From the NCBI GenBank assembly GCA_035275625.1, contig DATEMK010000244.1:1-16572 (forward strand): a stretch of DNA of 16,572 nucleotides, in the 5' to 3' direction. The notes below the pieces were generated by a model that ran no database searches, was not told where the DNA came from, and saw only the letters and a list, made by a program, of their open reading frames with translations. Below, in pieces: positions 1 through 6,847 of the stretch. Both the position numbers and the translations under genes were made by a program. Position 1 is the stretch's first letter, and every line of letters begins with the position of its first letter. Source of the stretch: DATEMK01 sp035275625 (GTDB taxonomy: Bacteria > Bacteroidota > Bacteroidia > AKYH767-A > OLB10).

Positions 1-1
1 T

Positions 2-178
2 ACCGAAATTTACAATGCTGATGAAGTGTTCACAACGGGCACTATGGGTGAATTGGTTTTGGTAAAGGAAGCGGATGGAAGAAAAATAATAAACCGTTCG
101 GGAGAAAAGCTGTATGATAAAATTTTTTCCGTTTTCAGGAAGCAGACGGAAACAGAGGGTGAAAAGCTTCCGTTCTGA
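2..178 (+). CDS. Class IV aminotransferase, C-terminal fragment (branched-chain amino acid aminotransferase-like)
   Basis: This is the last 58 codons of a gene that begins before the window, read in the frame starting at base 2 and ending with TGA at 176-178. The peptide carries ADEVFTTGTMGEL, which matches the conserved C-terminal segment of PLP-dependent fold-type IV aminotransferases (the IlvE and D-amino-acid aminotransferase family), where the TGT-x-x-E stretch lines the cofactor phosphate pocket. Members transfer an amino group between branched-chain or D-amino acids and 2-oxo acids in the cytoplasm. The tail (EKLYDKIFSVFRKQ) is the usual terminal helix. The substrate cannot be decided from this fragment; 4-amino-4-deoxychorismate lyase is a less likely alternative in the same superfamily. 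The next gene has its own promoter, so the two need not be co-transcribed. Confidence 0.8.
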   Translation, partial: TEIYNADEVFTTGTMGELVLVKEADGRKIINRSGEKLYDKIFSVFRKQTETEGEKLPF

Positions 179-215
179 TCCTGGAAATTAATCAATTTAA
201 TAAAAGCATTTAAAA

Positions 216-247
216 TTTGATAAAGAGAAAACTACTTTTTAATTTTG
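216..247 (+). promoter_or_regulatory. Bacteroidota-type promoter for the DUF1801/OmdA gene
   Basis: TTTG at 216-219 is followed after 20 bases by TAATTTTG at 240-247, a full match to the Bacteroidota -33 TTTG / -7 TAnnTTTG consensus. Transcription would begin around 253-257, leaving a very short leader before the ATG at 265. Confidence 0.6.
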
Positions 248-264
248 ATTTCAAATAAATAATT

Positions 265-882
265 ATGGCGACAAAAGATAAACGTATAGATGCATACATA
301 GCAAAGTCACAACCGTTTGCGCAGCCGGTAATGAAAAAGATGCGTGAGCTGGTGCACAAGGCGTGCCCCGAAGTAACCGAAACCATCAAATGGGGGATGC
401 CGAGCTTTGAGTACAAGGGCCCGATGTTTGGGTTTGCAGCATTTAAAGCGCATTGTGTGGGAGGTTTCTGGAAATCGAAATTGCTCAAAGATCCAAACAA
501 CCTTTTGGGAGAAGGGAAAAACCAGGGCGGTGAAGCGATGGGAAACCTGGGATGCATGACTTCTGTAAAAGATCTCCCACCGGATAAAGCCATGATTGAT
601 TTCATAAAACAGCACATGAAATTGAATGATGAGGGAATTAAGGTGGAGAGGAAACTAAAACCTAAAAAGGAACTCGTTATACCGAAAGAATTAACGGCAG
701 CGCTGGGCAAAGACAAAAAAGCTAAAGAAACTTTTGAAAAATTTCCTCCTTCACAAAAACGGGAATATGCGGAATGGATTATTGATGCAAAGACAGACGA
801 AACGCGAAACCGCAGATTAAAAGATGCTGTTCAATGGATGAGCGAGGGGAAGCCCAGGATGTGGAAGTATATGAAGAAGTAA
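265..882 (+). CDS. DUF1801 plus OmdA (YdeI/bacteriocin-protection family) protein
   Basis: A 205-residue soluble protein with no signal peptide. The N-terminal part (about residues 15-125, with PVMKKMRELVHKACPEVTE, IKWGMPSFEYKGPMFGFAAF and GGFWK) fits the DUF1801 (YdhG-like) fold. The C-terminal part (about 139-200, beginning VIPKELTAAL and containing FPPSQKREYAEWI and TRNRRLKDAVQWM) fits the OmdA domain annotated as bacteriocin-protection, YdeI or OmpD-associated. The combination is common in Bacteroidota. The biochemical function of the family is not established; links to antimicrobial-peptide or bacteriocin tolerance come from distant relatives. The ATG at 265 lies shortly after a good promoter and no earlier in-frame start is needed. 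A strong terminator follows at 976-1010, so it is probably monocistronic. A second OmdA protein lies at 10347-10949. Confidence 0.8.
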   Translation: MATKDKRIDAYIAKSQPFAQPVMKKMRELVHKACPEVTETIKWGMPSFEYKGPMFGFAAFKAHCVGGFWKSKLLKDPNNLLGEGKNQGGEAMGNLGCMTSVKDLPPDKAMIDFIKQHMKLNDEGIKVERKLKPKKELVIPKELTAALGKDKKAKETFEKFPPSQKREYAEWIIDAKTDETRNRRLKDAVQWMSEGKPRMWKYMKK

Positions 883-975
883 CGAACCTCACCCCCGTTA
901 TGAGGCAGTGAATGTGCCTGCTCCGCAACATGCGTAAAGAATAGTTTTAGTAGTAGTTTATTTAGTTAGTTAATC

Positions 976-1010
976 AAAAACCTATCCGCCTGAGCGGATG
1001 GGTTTTTTTT
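976..1010 (+). terminator. Rho-independent terminator after the DUF1801/OmdA gene
   Basis: The arm AACCTATCCGC (979-989) pairs with GCGGATGGGTT (994-1004) with one G-U wobble around a CTGA loop. Five A upstream and a T8 tract (1003-1010) downstream extend the stem and supply the U-run. It is the clearest plus-strand terminator in the window and insulates the TIR gene from upstream transcription. Confidence 0.85.
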
Positions 1011-1022
1011 GGGGGAAAGTTG

Positions 1023-1074
1023 TCTTTCTTGTTCGTTTCTTTTGCCTGTGCAAAAGAAAGAACCAAAGAAAAGC
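1023..1074. repeat. Large intergenic imperfect inverted repeat
   Basis: The centre is a perfect 10-bp stem, TTTCTTTTGC (1036-1045) and GCAAAAGAAA (1050-1059), with a CTGT loop. It continues outward, after a one-base bulge, through GTTC/GAAC and then imperfectly through the CTTTCTT and AAAGAAAAG arms, about 24 bases per arm. Open frames on both strands here are lysine/phenylalanine-rich, low-complexity shadows and are not called. A further 9-bp inverted pair, CCACGAAAA (1078-1086) and TTTTCGTGG (1152-1160), surrounds the following stretch. It may be an interspersed non-coding element or a structured RNA; no family could be assigned. With the terminator and the TIR promoter this accounts for most of the gene-free stretch 883-1321. 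Confidence 0.55.
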
Positions 1075-1182
1075 ACACCACGAAAACCAACCGAAATTTT
1101 TTCTTATCACACATGCCCGCGCCTCTAAGCTGAAAAAATTACGGTTCGCACTTTTCGTGGACAGCCTGCGCACCCGCTTATA

Positions 1183-1215
1183 TTTTGGTAGAGTAAAGAA
1201 TTAGATTTACTTTTG
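1183..1215 (+). promoter_or_regulatory. Bacteroidota-type promoter for the TIR gene
   Basis: TTTG at 1183-1186, a 21-base spacer, then TACTTTTG at 1208-1215, a full match to TAnnTTTG. Transcription would begin near 1222 and give a leader of about 100 bases. The leader can form a hairpin: AGAGTC (1237-1242) with GACTCT (1254-1259), enclosed by TATCCAT (1224-1230) and ATGGATA (1277-1283). Confidence 0.5.
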
Positions 1216-1321
1216 ATTTAAGTTATCCATTGCGTCAGAGTCCGGAAAAAGGAGACTCTCTGCCGAGACAAGAGTTATGGATAGTTAATGGATGTATCCT
1301 CCAACTTCCAGAACCTAAAAC

Positions 1322-2164
1322 ATGAGAAACATAATTACAATTCTAATAAGTCACGACAAAGGAGATGAAAAAATCGCCTTTGAACTCAAAGTTTTCTTGG
1401 AAGACGTTTTTCAAAATGTTTTAGTATTTGTTTCAGGTAGAGACTTGATAGGGGGTCAGACATGGATTGAACAAATAAAAAATCGGTTGAAAACATCTGA
1501 AGTGATAATAAGTTTATTGACTTCAAAATCACTTAACAACAATTGGGTCTATTTTGAATCCGGAGCAGGATTTGTAGAAGATAAAACGATACCGCTACTT
1601 ACTGACAATTTAAAACTTGAAAGCTTAATACCACCAATGAGTTTGCTTCAGGCTAGGTTACTGAGTGAAAGAGGAGTTGTAATGCTTATTAAGGACATAG
1701 CCCAAAAATTAAATTTACCACGTGAACCGAAACATTATCCAAGCATCAAGGAACTGATTTCAAGGATTGAAAAAAATTTACGTCAAGAGAGTACTTTAAA
1801 ATTAAAAAGTGTAATATCTATAAAGGAGATTGCTCCAAGTGCAAAAAAGCAATGGACATTTGAGGGAAACTGTTTGGTTCACGACTTCATCATTAAAAAG
1901 CATGAAATTACAGTTGATACATATTTTTACTTAGACAAAACGGAAATACAATTATTTGATAGATCAGGCTCAAAGGAATTCGTCATTAATACAATGTGTA
2001 AAACGGATAAATTTTTACCAAAACCATTGGATCAATTTGAAGTAAGGAATAATCGCCTAATTTTTCAAACATTTAATAGTAATGAAAAAACTGAAAATAT
2101 AGCTAGCTCGCTGACTGATCTATTGGTTAGAATTGAGGGTTATTCCATGACAGATAAAGATTAG
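1322..2164 (+). CDS. TIR-domain protein, candidate NADase or defence effector
   Basis: A 280-residue protein without signal peptide or membrane segment. Residues 1 to about 135 form a TIR domain: strand A with ISH (9-11), the SGRDLIGGQTW segment (38-48), strand D (VIISLLTSKSL, 61-71) and the WVYFESGAGF motif (75-84), where Glu79 sits at the position of the catalytic glutamate of NAD-cleaving TIR domains. Residues about 150-280 look beta-rich and match no domain I recognise; they could be a sensing or ligand-binding part. The gene is markedly AT-rich against the neighbouring OmdA gene, has its own promoter, and is followed 31 bases after the stop by an interspersed repeat, which suggests horizontal acquisition. 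No Thoeris ThsA, SAVED, STING or Argonaute partner is adjacent, so it would act alone or with a distant partner. The TIR assignment is firm; NADase activity and a defence role are inferences. Confidence 0.8.
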   Translation: MRNIITILISHDKGDEKIAFELKVFLEDVFQNVLVFVSGRDLIGGQTWIEQIKNRLKTSEVIISLLTSKSLNNNWVYFESGAGFVEDKTIPLLTDNLKLESLIPPMSLLQARLLSERGVVMLIKDIAQKLNLPREPKHYPSIKELISRIEKNLRQESTLKLKSVISIKEIAPSAKKQWTFEGNCLVHDFIIKKHEITVDTYFYLDKTEIQLFDRSGSKEFVINTMCKTDKFLPKPLDQFEVRNNRLIFQTFNSNEKTENIASSLTDLLVRIEGYSMTDKD

Positions 2165-2195
2165 CTGTCCATAGCAAGGGATTAACCCTTTAGTC

Positions 2196-2290
2196 CTCGT
2201 ATCTCTCTCTCGTCATCGTCTGACGCGTTAGCCAGTGTGTCAGGGACGGAGATCCACAGAGACAAAAATAAAGTTTTTCATTTATTTAAT
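2196..2290. repeat. Interspersed intergenic repeat, copy A
   Basis: About 95 bp that aligns with 4428-4520 with only scattered substitutions and a 2-bp indel. Shared landmarks in order are CTCGTATCTCTC, CTGACGCGTTAGCCAGTGTG, GATCCAC and TAAAGTTTTT followed by ATTTATTTAA. It begins 31 bases after the TIR stop codon. The small open frame at 2235-2423 overlaps this repeat and is judged spurious. Downstream, GCCGCAG (2291-2297) and CTGCGGC (2333-2339) are an inverted pair. Confidence 0.75.
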
Positions 2291-2387
2291 GCCGCAGGCC
2301 CAAAGGAGGAGCATGCAAGTCAGTTTTTTCATCTGCGGCCATTGTTCGCCATCTCAAATAACATATTTATTTTTGCTTACCATTGCA

Positions 2388-2414
2388 GTTCAATTTTGGC
2401 AGGCAGGTTTTAAA
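2388..2414. repeat. 27-bp direct repeat, left copy, flanking the DoxX-like gene
   Basis: Identical over 27 bases to 2895-2921 (begins GTTCAATTTTGGC, ends CAGGTTTTAAA). The two copies are 507 bp apart and bracket the DoxX-like gene and little else. The end of this copy overlaps a perfect 16-bp palindrome, TTTAAACCGGTTTAAA, at 2409-2424, which the right copy lacks. Confidence 0.85.
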
Positions 2415-2454
2415 CCGGTTTAAACGTACAATAAGTCAGTAAAAGCATTTAAAA

Positions 2455-2853
2455 TTGAACAGATTGAAATCATTCCCGTTTTTAACTTCCCAGCAGTTCC
2501 TGCTCATACTTCGTATAACGTTAGGGCTGTTCATGATGGCGCATGGAACTACGCGTTTGTACGTAAATTCTCTTGAGGGCTTTGGTGAATTTCTTAATTC
2601 AAAAGGTTTTATAATCGGATACTTCTTAGCCTGGAGTGTAACAATTTTTGATATTGCGGGCGGAGCATTGCTGGCAACAGGGTATTTTACTAAAATAATA
2701 TGCATGGCCTTTATATTTGTACTGCTCATGGGAATTATCCTGGTTCATTTCCAAAATGGGTGGTTCGTTGTAGGGCATCAGTCAGGCGGTATTGAATATA
2801 GTGTTTTGCTTATTATCTGTTTGCTGCTTACAGCCTCTTCTGAAAAAAAATAG
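2455..2853 (+). CDS. DoxX-like small membrane protein
   Basis: 132 residues with four predicted membrane helices, at about residues 14-32, 50-72, 76-98 and 108-127. The first helix carries ILRITLGLFMMAHGTTRLY, the LR-x3-G-x4-HG pattern of the DoxX/DoxD family. Members are four-helix inner-membrane proteins linked to quinone or thiol redox chemistry in some bacteria, but this subgroup has no assigned reaction. The start is taken as TTG at 2455 because an in-frame stop lies at 2440-2442 and the first ATG (2533) would delete most of helix 1. No clear promoter was found. The gene sits in a 507-bp unit defined by 27-bp direct repeats, suggesting it could have been inserted or could be lost as a cassette. 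Confidence 0.7.
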   Translation: MNRLKSFPFLTSQQFLLILRITLGLFMMAHGTTRLYVNSLEGFGEFLNSKGFIIGYFLAWSVTIFDIAGGALLATGYFTKIICMAFIFVLLMGIILVHFQNGWFVVGHQSGGIEYSVLLIICLLLTASSEKK

Positions 2854-2894
2854 CAGTGTATGCAGCCACTCCTCCATTTGAATTAAAAATTCCG

Positions 2895-2921
2895 GTTCAA
2901 TTTTGGCAGGCAGGTTTTAAA
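2895..2921. repeat. 27-bp direct repeat, right copy, flanking the DoxX-like gene
   Basis: Exact second copy of 2388-2414, 42 bases after the DoxX-like stop codon. Flanking bases differ on both sides, so the shared unit is about 27 bp. Confidence 0.85.
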
Positions 2922-2975
2922 TATTACCGTAAAATTTGATGAAAGCCCGGCAGAGGAAAGATTTGAAGATTTTTT

Positions 2976-2983
2976 TATCTTTG
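2976..2983 (+). promoter_or_regulatory. -7 element of a Bacteroidota-type promoter
   Basis: TATCTTTG is a full match to TAnnTTTG and lies 30 bases before the ATG of the secreted-protein gene at 3013. A TTTG occurs at 2962-2965 but is too close to be the -33 element, so only the -7 box is supported. Confidence 0.4.
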
Positions 2984-3012
2984 GCAATATAAAAATTCCA
3001 AATACCATCTAA

Positions 3013-3900
3013 ATGAAAAACAAATACTTTATTGCAAACTTAAGGCGGGTGACAATAATTTTTTTGATAACGATGCTGCCTTATACATCCTGGTGCCAGG
3101 CAGTAATTATGGGAAACGGAACAGCTATTTCAGTTTTCAGCCCTTTAAACCGGACGAATGATTATTGCGTATATGAAGTAATTTACCTTTCATCGGATAT
3201 AAATACACCGGGAACTATCGGTAAAGTGGGTTTCCAGCGTGTTGACGGCACCAATGTTGATTCCATCGAGAATGTTGAAATTTATATGCAACATACCCCG
3301 ATGACACAATTATCAGCCGCCAATTTTTCGACTGCGGGTTATACCCTGGTTTATTCAGGTTCATTCCCCAATGACGCAGGTTCAGGATGGAGGGAAGTGA
3401 CATTGAACAACCCTTTTATCTATGACGGCATCAATAACCTGATGGTTTTGGTGGTAAAAGGATACCAGGCGGCAACAGCCAATACACCTGTTACGCCCCG
3501 CTGGTATTATACGAATATTTCACCGTCTCCTGCCAGGGCAAGACGCTATTATGGCAACAATCCCATTACCATTTCCACTGCCTTAACGACAACAGTCTTC
3601 ACCAGCAATGCCAGGCTTGATTTCGGACCGGTGGGAATTGTAGAGATTAACCCGGGTGCAAATACGGTTTACCCCAATCCCTCCAAAGGCACAGTGATTT
3701 TTAGTTTCAGCCCGCCTGCCTCAGCCGGAGAGCATACTTTATTCATCAGGAACGTTAACGGGCAATTAATCTATGTAAACAAAATAAATGACGGTGAAGA
3801 AATTTCATTATACCCTCTTCCGCGGGGAATTTATTTTTATGAGACCAGGAACGGGGAAAATAAACGGGTCACTACAGGAAAACTTGTTTTAGAAGATTGA
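3013..3900 (+). CDS. Secreted protein with type IX secretion C-terminal sorting domain
   Basis: 295 residues. A signal peptide occupies about residues 1-28 (basic start, hydrophobic TIIFLITMLPYTSW, then CQA). The middle (about 30-205) is a beta-rich domain with no cysteine pattern or catalytic motif I recognise; it resembles the unnamed adhesin-like domains of Bacteroidota surface proteins. The C-terminal ~75 residues form a type A T9SS sorting domain: VYPNPSKG (219-226), GIYFYE near 272-277 and the ending TTGKLVLED. Such proteins cross the outer membrane through the type IX system and are released or anchored to surface lipopolysaccharide. It converges on the DUF3592 gene with only 29 bases between stop codons and no evident terminator. 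The role of the middle domain is unknown. Confidence 0.8.
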   Translation: MKNKYFIANLRRVTIIFLITMLPYTSWCQAVIMGNGTAISVFSPLNRTNDYCVYEVIYLSSDINTPGTIGKVGFQRVDGTNVDSIENVEIYMQHTPMTQLSAANFSTAGYTLVYSGSFPNDAGSGWREVTLNNPFIYDGINNLMVLVVKGYQAATANTPVTPRWYYTNISPSPARARRYYGNNPITISTALTTTVFTSNARLDFGPVGIVEINPGANTVYPNPSKGTVIFSFSPPASAGEHTLFIRNVNGQLIYVNKINDGEEISLYPLPRGIYFYETRNGENKRVTTGKLVLED

Positions 3901-3929
3901 ATTGCCAGCCTTCTGTCCTGCCGCATTCA

Positions 3930-4385
3930 TCAGGCGCTCTTCCTGAGCAATCCTATTAATTGCCTGATAAAAAGAGTGTAAAAAATAATACATATAAAAA
4001 AGCCGAAAACACCAAACGCCACTGCAAGTATCCAGTTATCTTTTCCTTCGAGGGTGGCTGTTTGCGGGTTGTTGCTGTCATACCATACCTTTACTTTCTG
4101 TCCAACGATAAAATCGTCAAAATTTGTAAACGTAGTGGAATAATAAGTAATCACATCTCCCTTAGCCGTCATAAATTTAACTACAGGCGCAAAAGATCCG
4201 CTGCTTTTCTCAAGGCCCTTCATGGGCCTTTTGTACATATCAGTCACTACACCTTCTGTTTCTAAACCATACTTCAGCAGCCGGTAAGGTTTCAGCCCTT
4301 CGCGCACACTCATAAAAACAAAAAAAGTACCTGCACAAACAAAAACAAACGTGAACAGCAGTTTTATCAATCGTATTGCATCCAT
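3930..4385 (-). CDS. DUF3592 membrane protein
   Basis: 151 residues with a membrane helix at each end (about residues 8-27 and 118-140) and a soluble beta-rich domain between. That domain contains EGVVTDM, APVVKFMTAKGDVITYYS and VGQKVKVWYDSNNPQTATLEG, the recognisable DUF3592 pattern in which a conserved VxVxYDPxNP-like segment ends the beta domain. The fold is common in bacteria and has no assigned activity. Its ATG lies about 40 bases from interspersed repeat copy B. No TAnnTTTG box was found upstream. Confidence 0.75.
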   Translation of the reverse strand: MDAIRLIKLLFTFVFVCAGTFFVFMSVREGLKPYRLLKYGLETEGVVTDMYKRPMKGLEKSSGSFAPVVKFMTAKGDVITYYSTTFTNFDDFIVGQKVKVWYDSNNPQTATLEGKDNWILAVAFGVFGFFICIIFYTLFIRQLIGLLRKSA

Positions 4386-4427
4386 ATATCTTTATTTTAT
4401 TCCATTGAAAACTACAACCCACTGGCG

Positions 4428-4520
4428 CTCGTATCTCTCTCGCCATCATCTGACGCGTTAGCCAGTGTGCCTGGGGCGAGGATCCACGAAGACGAAAGTA
4501 AAGTTTTTAATTTATTTAAA
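4428..4520. repeat. Interspersed intergenic repeat, copy B
   Basis: Second copy of the ~95-bp repeat at 2196-2290, in the same orientation. This copy carries extra symmetry: CACTGGC (4420-4426) with GCCAGTG (4461-4467), and an exact 11-bp pair ACGAAAGTAAA (4492-4502) with TTTACTTTCGT (4548-4558) reaching beyond the shared unit. It fills much of the gene-free stretch 4386-4700; the rest holds the 28-bp repeat below and a small hairpin AATACT/AGTATT (4630-4646). Confidence 0.75.
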
Positions 4521-4589
4521 GAGGCGAGACAGCCATTGATATATAAATTTACTTTCGTTGTGGTCTATTTTTGATTAAAGCAGTTGTCA

Positions 4590-4617
4590 CCCGGTGAAGA
4601 ATATTTTTCAGAACCTG
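4590..4617. repeat. 28-bp direct repeat, left copy, flanking the beta-helix gene
   Basis: Matches 6820-6847 at 27 of 28 positions (begins CCCGGTGAA, ends TTTTTCAGAACCTG). It lies 84 bases before the start of the beta-helix gene. The copies are 2230 bp apart. The interior GAARAATATTTTTC is a near-perfect 14-bp palindrome. Confidence 0.8.
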
Positions 4618-4700
4618 GTAATAAAAAATAATACTTTAATAGTATTGTACGTCCATTTTTATTTTGCTACTCTTGCTGTGCTTAAACTCATACTACACAG

Positions 4701-6764
4701 GTGAAAATAAAAATACTTTTTTGTATTATTTTTTTGGTTACTGAAAGCGCGTTTTCGCAAAGTATTTTTTATGTTACCACTGTGAATGATTCGGGGGCGG
4801 GTTCTTTGCGGCAGGCTATGCTGGATGCAAATGCAACGCCCGCAAAAGACCAGATTTATTTCAGCATTCCCGGAACCCCGCCTCATACCATCCAGGTTGA
4901 CTGGTACCTCCCTGATATAACCGCTCCATTGATTATTGACGGAAGCACACAGCCGAATAACGGGTACACAGGCCCTTCGCCAAAAATTGTTCTCGATGGG
5001 CTCACAATGACTTATCCTACCGTAGGGCTATTCGTAAATTCCGATTCGTGCGAAATTTACGGGCTGTACATTAAAAACATGAATTATTTCCCAAATAATT
5101 CGTATGCCATTCGTCTTGACAATGGAAGCAACTGCATAATCGGGGGAGCCGGAAATAGAAAAAATGTGCTTGGGTTTGGTGTATATGGTATTCATATAAA
5201 TGGTTTTGTGCAAAACCTTCAAATCAATAATAATATGATCGGGATAGACCCGAATGGAAACCCTGCGGCTATGACTGCTCCCGGTATCAATGCACATACA
5301 GTGATGTATAATGTTCTTATCACGAATAATGTAATTTCAAATTGCGGAAGCGCTTTATGGATTTCGGGTGTGGGAGGTGCTGACAGCAATGTGGTGGTTA
5401 AGGGAAATAAATTCGGGACTAATCTTTCAGGAACGGGATATATGGGTAATGCTGCTTACGCAATGAATTTTACCAATGTCAGAAACCTGCAGATAGGGGA
5501 TTCGACCCTTGCCGGCAGAAATATTTTTGCATACGAGCTCCAGGTTTACGGTTGCAGCGGAAATATTGTCAATAATTTTTTTAACGCTGATATTTCGGGC
5601 AATAACCCGCTGAGTGTTGCTGCAAGACTAGTCATTGATAATAACAACCTGCCTTTACAGATGCTGCGTGTTGGCGCGCAGCAGGCAGCAGAAGGAAATT
5701 TATTTATGGGCGACAGCTCCGGCACTGGAATCTATGCATTCAGCATCGATTCTTTAGCAATCATAAATAATAAATTCGGGTTAAATGCAGCCGGGAATAT
5801 AAACCACTCTTTACTGACCGGGATTTGGCTGATATGGGGTTCGCATGCAACCATTAAGGGCAATACTATTTCTGCAAATACAGGAATTAGAATGGATTCA
5901 TGCGACCATGCATACATTGCGATGAACCAATTTGGTATTGATACTGCCAACGCTCTTCAGTTTACCTGTGCTGATGCCGGAATTTATTTATATTATTATT
6001 GTTCTGATTTCCTGATCGAAAATAATGTTATCAGCAATTGCACCGGCAAAGGAATTTATTCCACAGCATTTAACCATGACGGGATTATAAGAGATAACAT
6101 CCTGTTTAATAACGCTGATGGAATAGGTGTTGATTTGTTTTCGAATAAAACGCATATCAGCCATAACAGTATTTTTAATAACACCGGGAAAGGAATAAAC
6201 CTGGATTATCTTTACATTCACCCCGGCAACGACTCACTGCTGCCTCCCGGTATTTCATACGCGGGTTCAGACAGCGCTATAGGCGCTTCGGTACCATTTG
6301 CTGAAATAGAATTATTTTACAGCCAGTCTCTTAACAGCAATCCCCAAGGAAAAGATTTTATTGCTTCGGTTACTGCCGACTCATCGGGAAACTGGAAATA
6401 CACAGGAAGCATTATGAACCCCGGAAATATTACTGCCACCCAAACCGATACGTTGAATAATACTTCTGAGTTTTCACCATTCCCGGTTACAGCTGGGATG
6501 AATTTGCCTGCTGAAGAAAACAAAGTGATGATTTTTCCAAACCCGTTCAGCAATGCTGCACACGTATTTTTTCCAAACCCTGCACACAAAAAATTTTCAC
6601 TGAAGATTTATGATACTACCGGCAGAGTTTGCCGCAGCAACGAAAATATTTTTTCTGAAAAAGTAATCATCCAAAAAGAAAAACTTTTTCCGGGCATATA
6701 TTTTTTCCGGTTGCTAAGCGATAACACATTTGTTAAATTTACCGGGAAATTGATAGTTCAATAA
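4701..6764 (+). CDS. Large secreted right-handed beta-helix protein with T9SS sorting domain
   Basis: 687 residues starting with GTG at 4701, chosen because it begins a proper signal peptide (KIKILFCIIFLVTESAFSQS, cleavage near residue 19). The segment VTTVNDSGAGSLRQAMLDAN is the CSLREA-like entry motif common before parallel beta-helices. Residues about 70-510 contain repeated N-N-x-I/F-x-G and G-N-x-I coils (NNMIGIDPNG, NNVISNCGSAL, GNKFGTNLSG, NNKFGLNAAG, GNTISANTGI, NNVISNCTGKG), typical of pectate-lyase-like right-handed helices. A further beta domain follows. The C-terminal ~75 residues are a type A sorting domain (IFPNPF from residue 611, GIYFFRL, TGKLIVQ at the end). It is probably a surface or released adhesin or polysaccharide-acting protein; no catalytic residues could be assigned. 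It is bracketed by a 28-bp direct repeat. Confidence 0.8.
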   Translation: MKIKILFCIIFLVTESAFSQSIFYVTTVNDSGAGSLRQAMLDANATPAKDQIYFSIPGTPPHTIQVDWYLPDITAPLIIDGSTQPNNGYTGPSPKIVLDGLTMTYPTVGLFVNSDSCEIYGLYIKNMNYFPNNSYAIRLDNGSNCIIGGAGNRKNVLGFGVYGIHINGFVQNLQINNNMIGIDPNGNPAAMTAPGINAHTVMYNVLITNNVISNCGSALWISGVGGADSNVVVKGNKFGTNLSGTGYMGNAAYAMNFTNVRNLQIGDSTLAGRNIFAYELQVYGCSGNIVNNFFNADISGNNPLSVAARLVIDNNNLPLQMLRVGAQQAAEGNLFMGDSSGTGIYAFSIDSLAIINNKFGLNAAGNINHSLLTGIWLIWGSHATIKGNTISANTGIRMDSCDHAYIAMNQFGIDTANALQFTCADAGIYLYYYCSDFLIENNVISNCTGKGIYSTAFNHDGIIRDNILFNNADGIGVDLFSNKTHISHNSIFNNTGKGINLDYLYIHPGNDSLLPPGISYAGSDSAIGASVPFAEIELFYSQSLNSNPQGKDFIASVTADSSGNWKYTGSIMNPGNITATQTDTLNNTSEFSPFPVTAGMNLPAEENKVMIFPNPFSNAAHVFFPNPAHKKFSLKIYDTTGRVCRSNENIFSEKVIIQKEKLFPGIYFFRLLSDNTFVKFTGKLIVQ

Positions 6765-6792
6765 CGCTAATGTATTTCCGACATCGTTAGCG
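6765..6792. other. Hairpin between convergent genes
   Basis: CGCTAA (6765-6770) pairs with TTAGCG (6787-6792), and TGT/ACA extend the stem after a three-base bulge. It starts directly after the beta-helix stop codon. No T-run follows, so its use as a terminator is uncertain. Confidence 0.4.
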
Positions 6793-6819
6793 AAGAAGTG
6801 CCATCGGTTGTACTTTTTT

Positions 6820-6847
6820 CCCGGTGAAAAATATTTTTCAGAACCTG
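6820..6847. repeat. 28-bp direct repeat, right copy, overlapping a stop codon
   Basis: Second copy of 4590-4617. Here GAAAAATATTTTTC is a perfect 14-bp palindrome. On the minus strand the repeat includes the last codons and TGA of the barrel protein gene (R-F-stop), and the sequence continues identically beyond the stop. Confidence 0.8.

Noticed and set aside
884..905. Possible remnant of the metH palindromic repeat after the first OmdA gene
   Set aside because: Only ACCTCACCCCC is shared, with a short CCTCA/TGAGG pair; too little to separate from chance.
982..1204. Overlapping small open frames on both strands
   Set aside because: They translate the inverted repeat and terminator, are low-complexity and basic, and have no domain or plausible start; the repeat explains them.
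1322..2164. Thoeris ThsB assignment for the TIR gene
   Set aside because: No ThsA (SIR2/SLOG) gene is adjacent and the C-terminal extension is unlike ThsB.
2235..2423. 62-codon plus-strand open frame
   Set aside because: It runs through interspersed repeat copy A and into the 27-bp direct repeat; no family resemblance.
201..2456. Shared 17-mer TAAAAGCATTTAAAATT at 201-217 and 2440-2456 upstream of two genes
   Set aside because: Very AT-rich and only two copies; in one case it overlaps a -33 box, in the other a start codon, so no common role can be argued.
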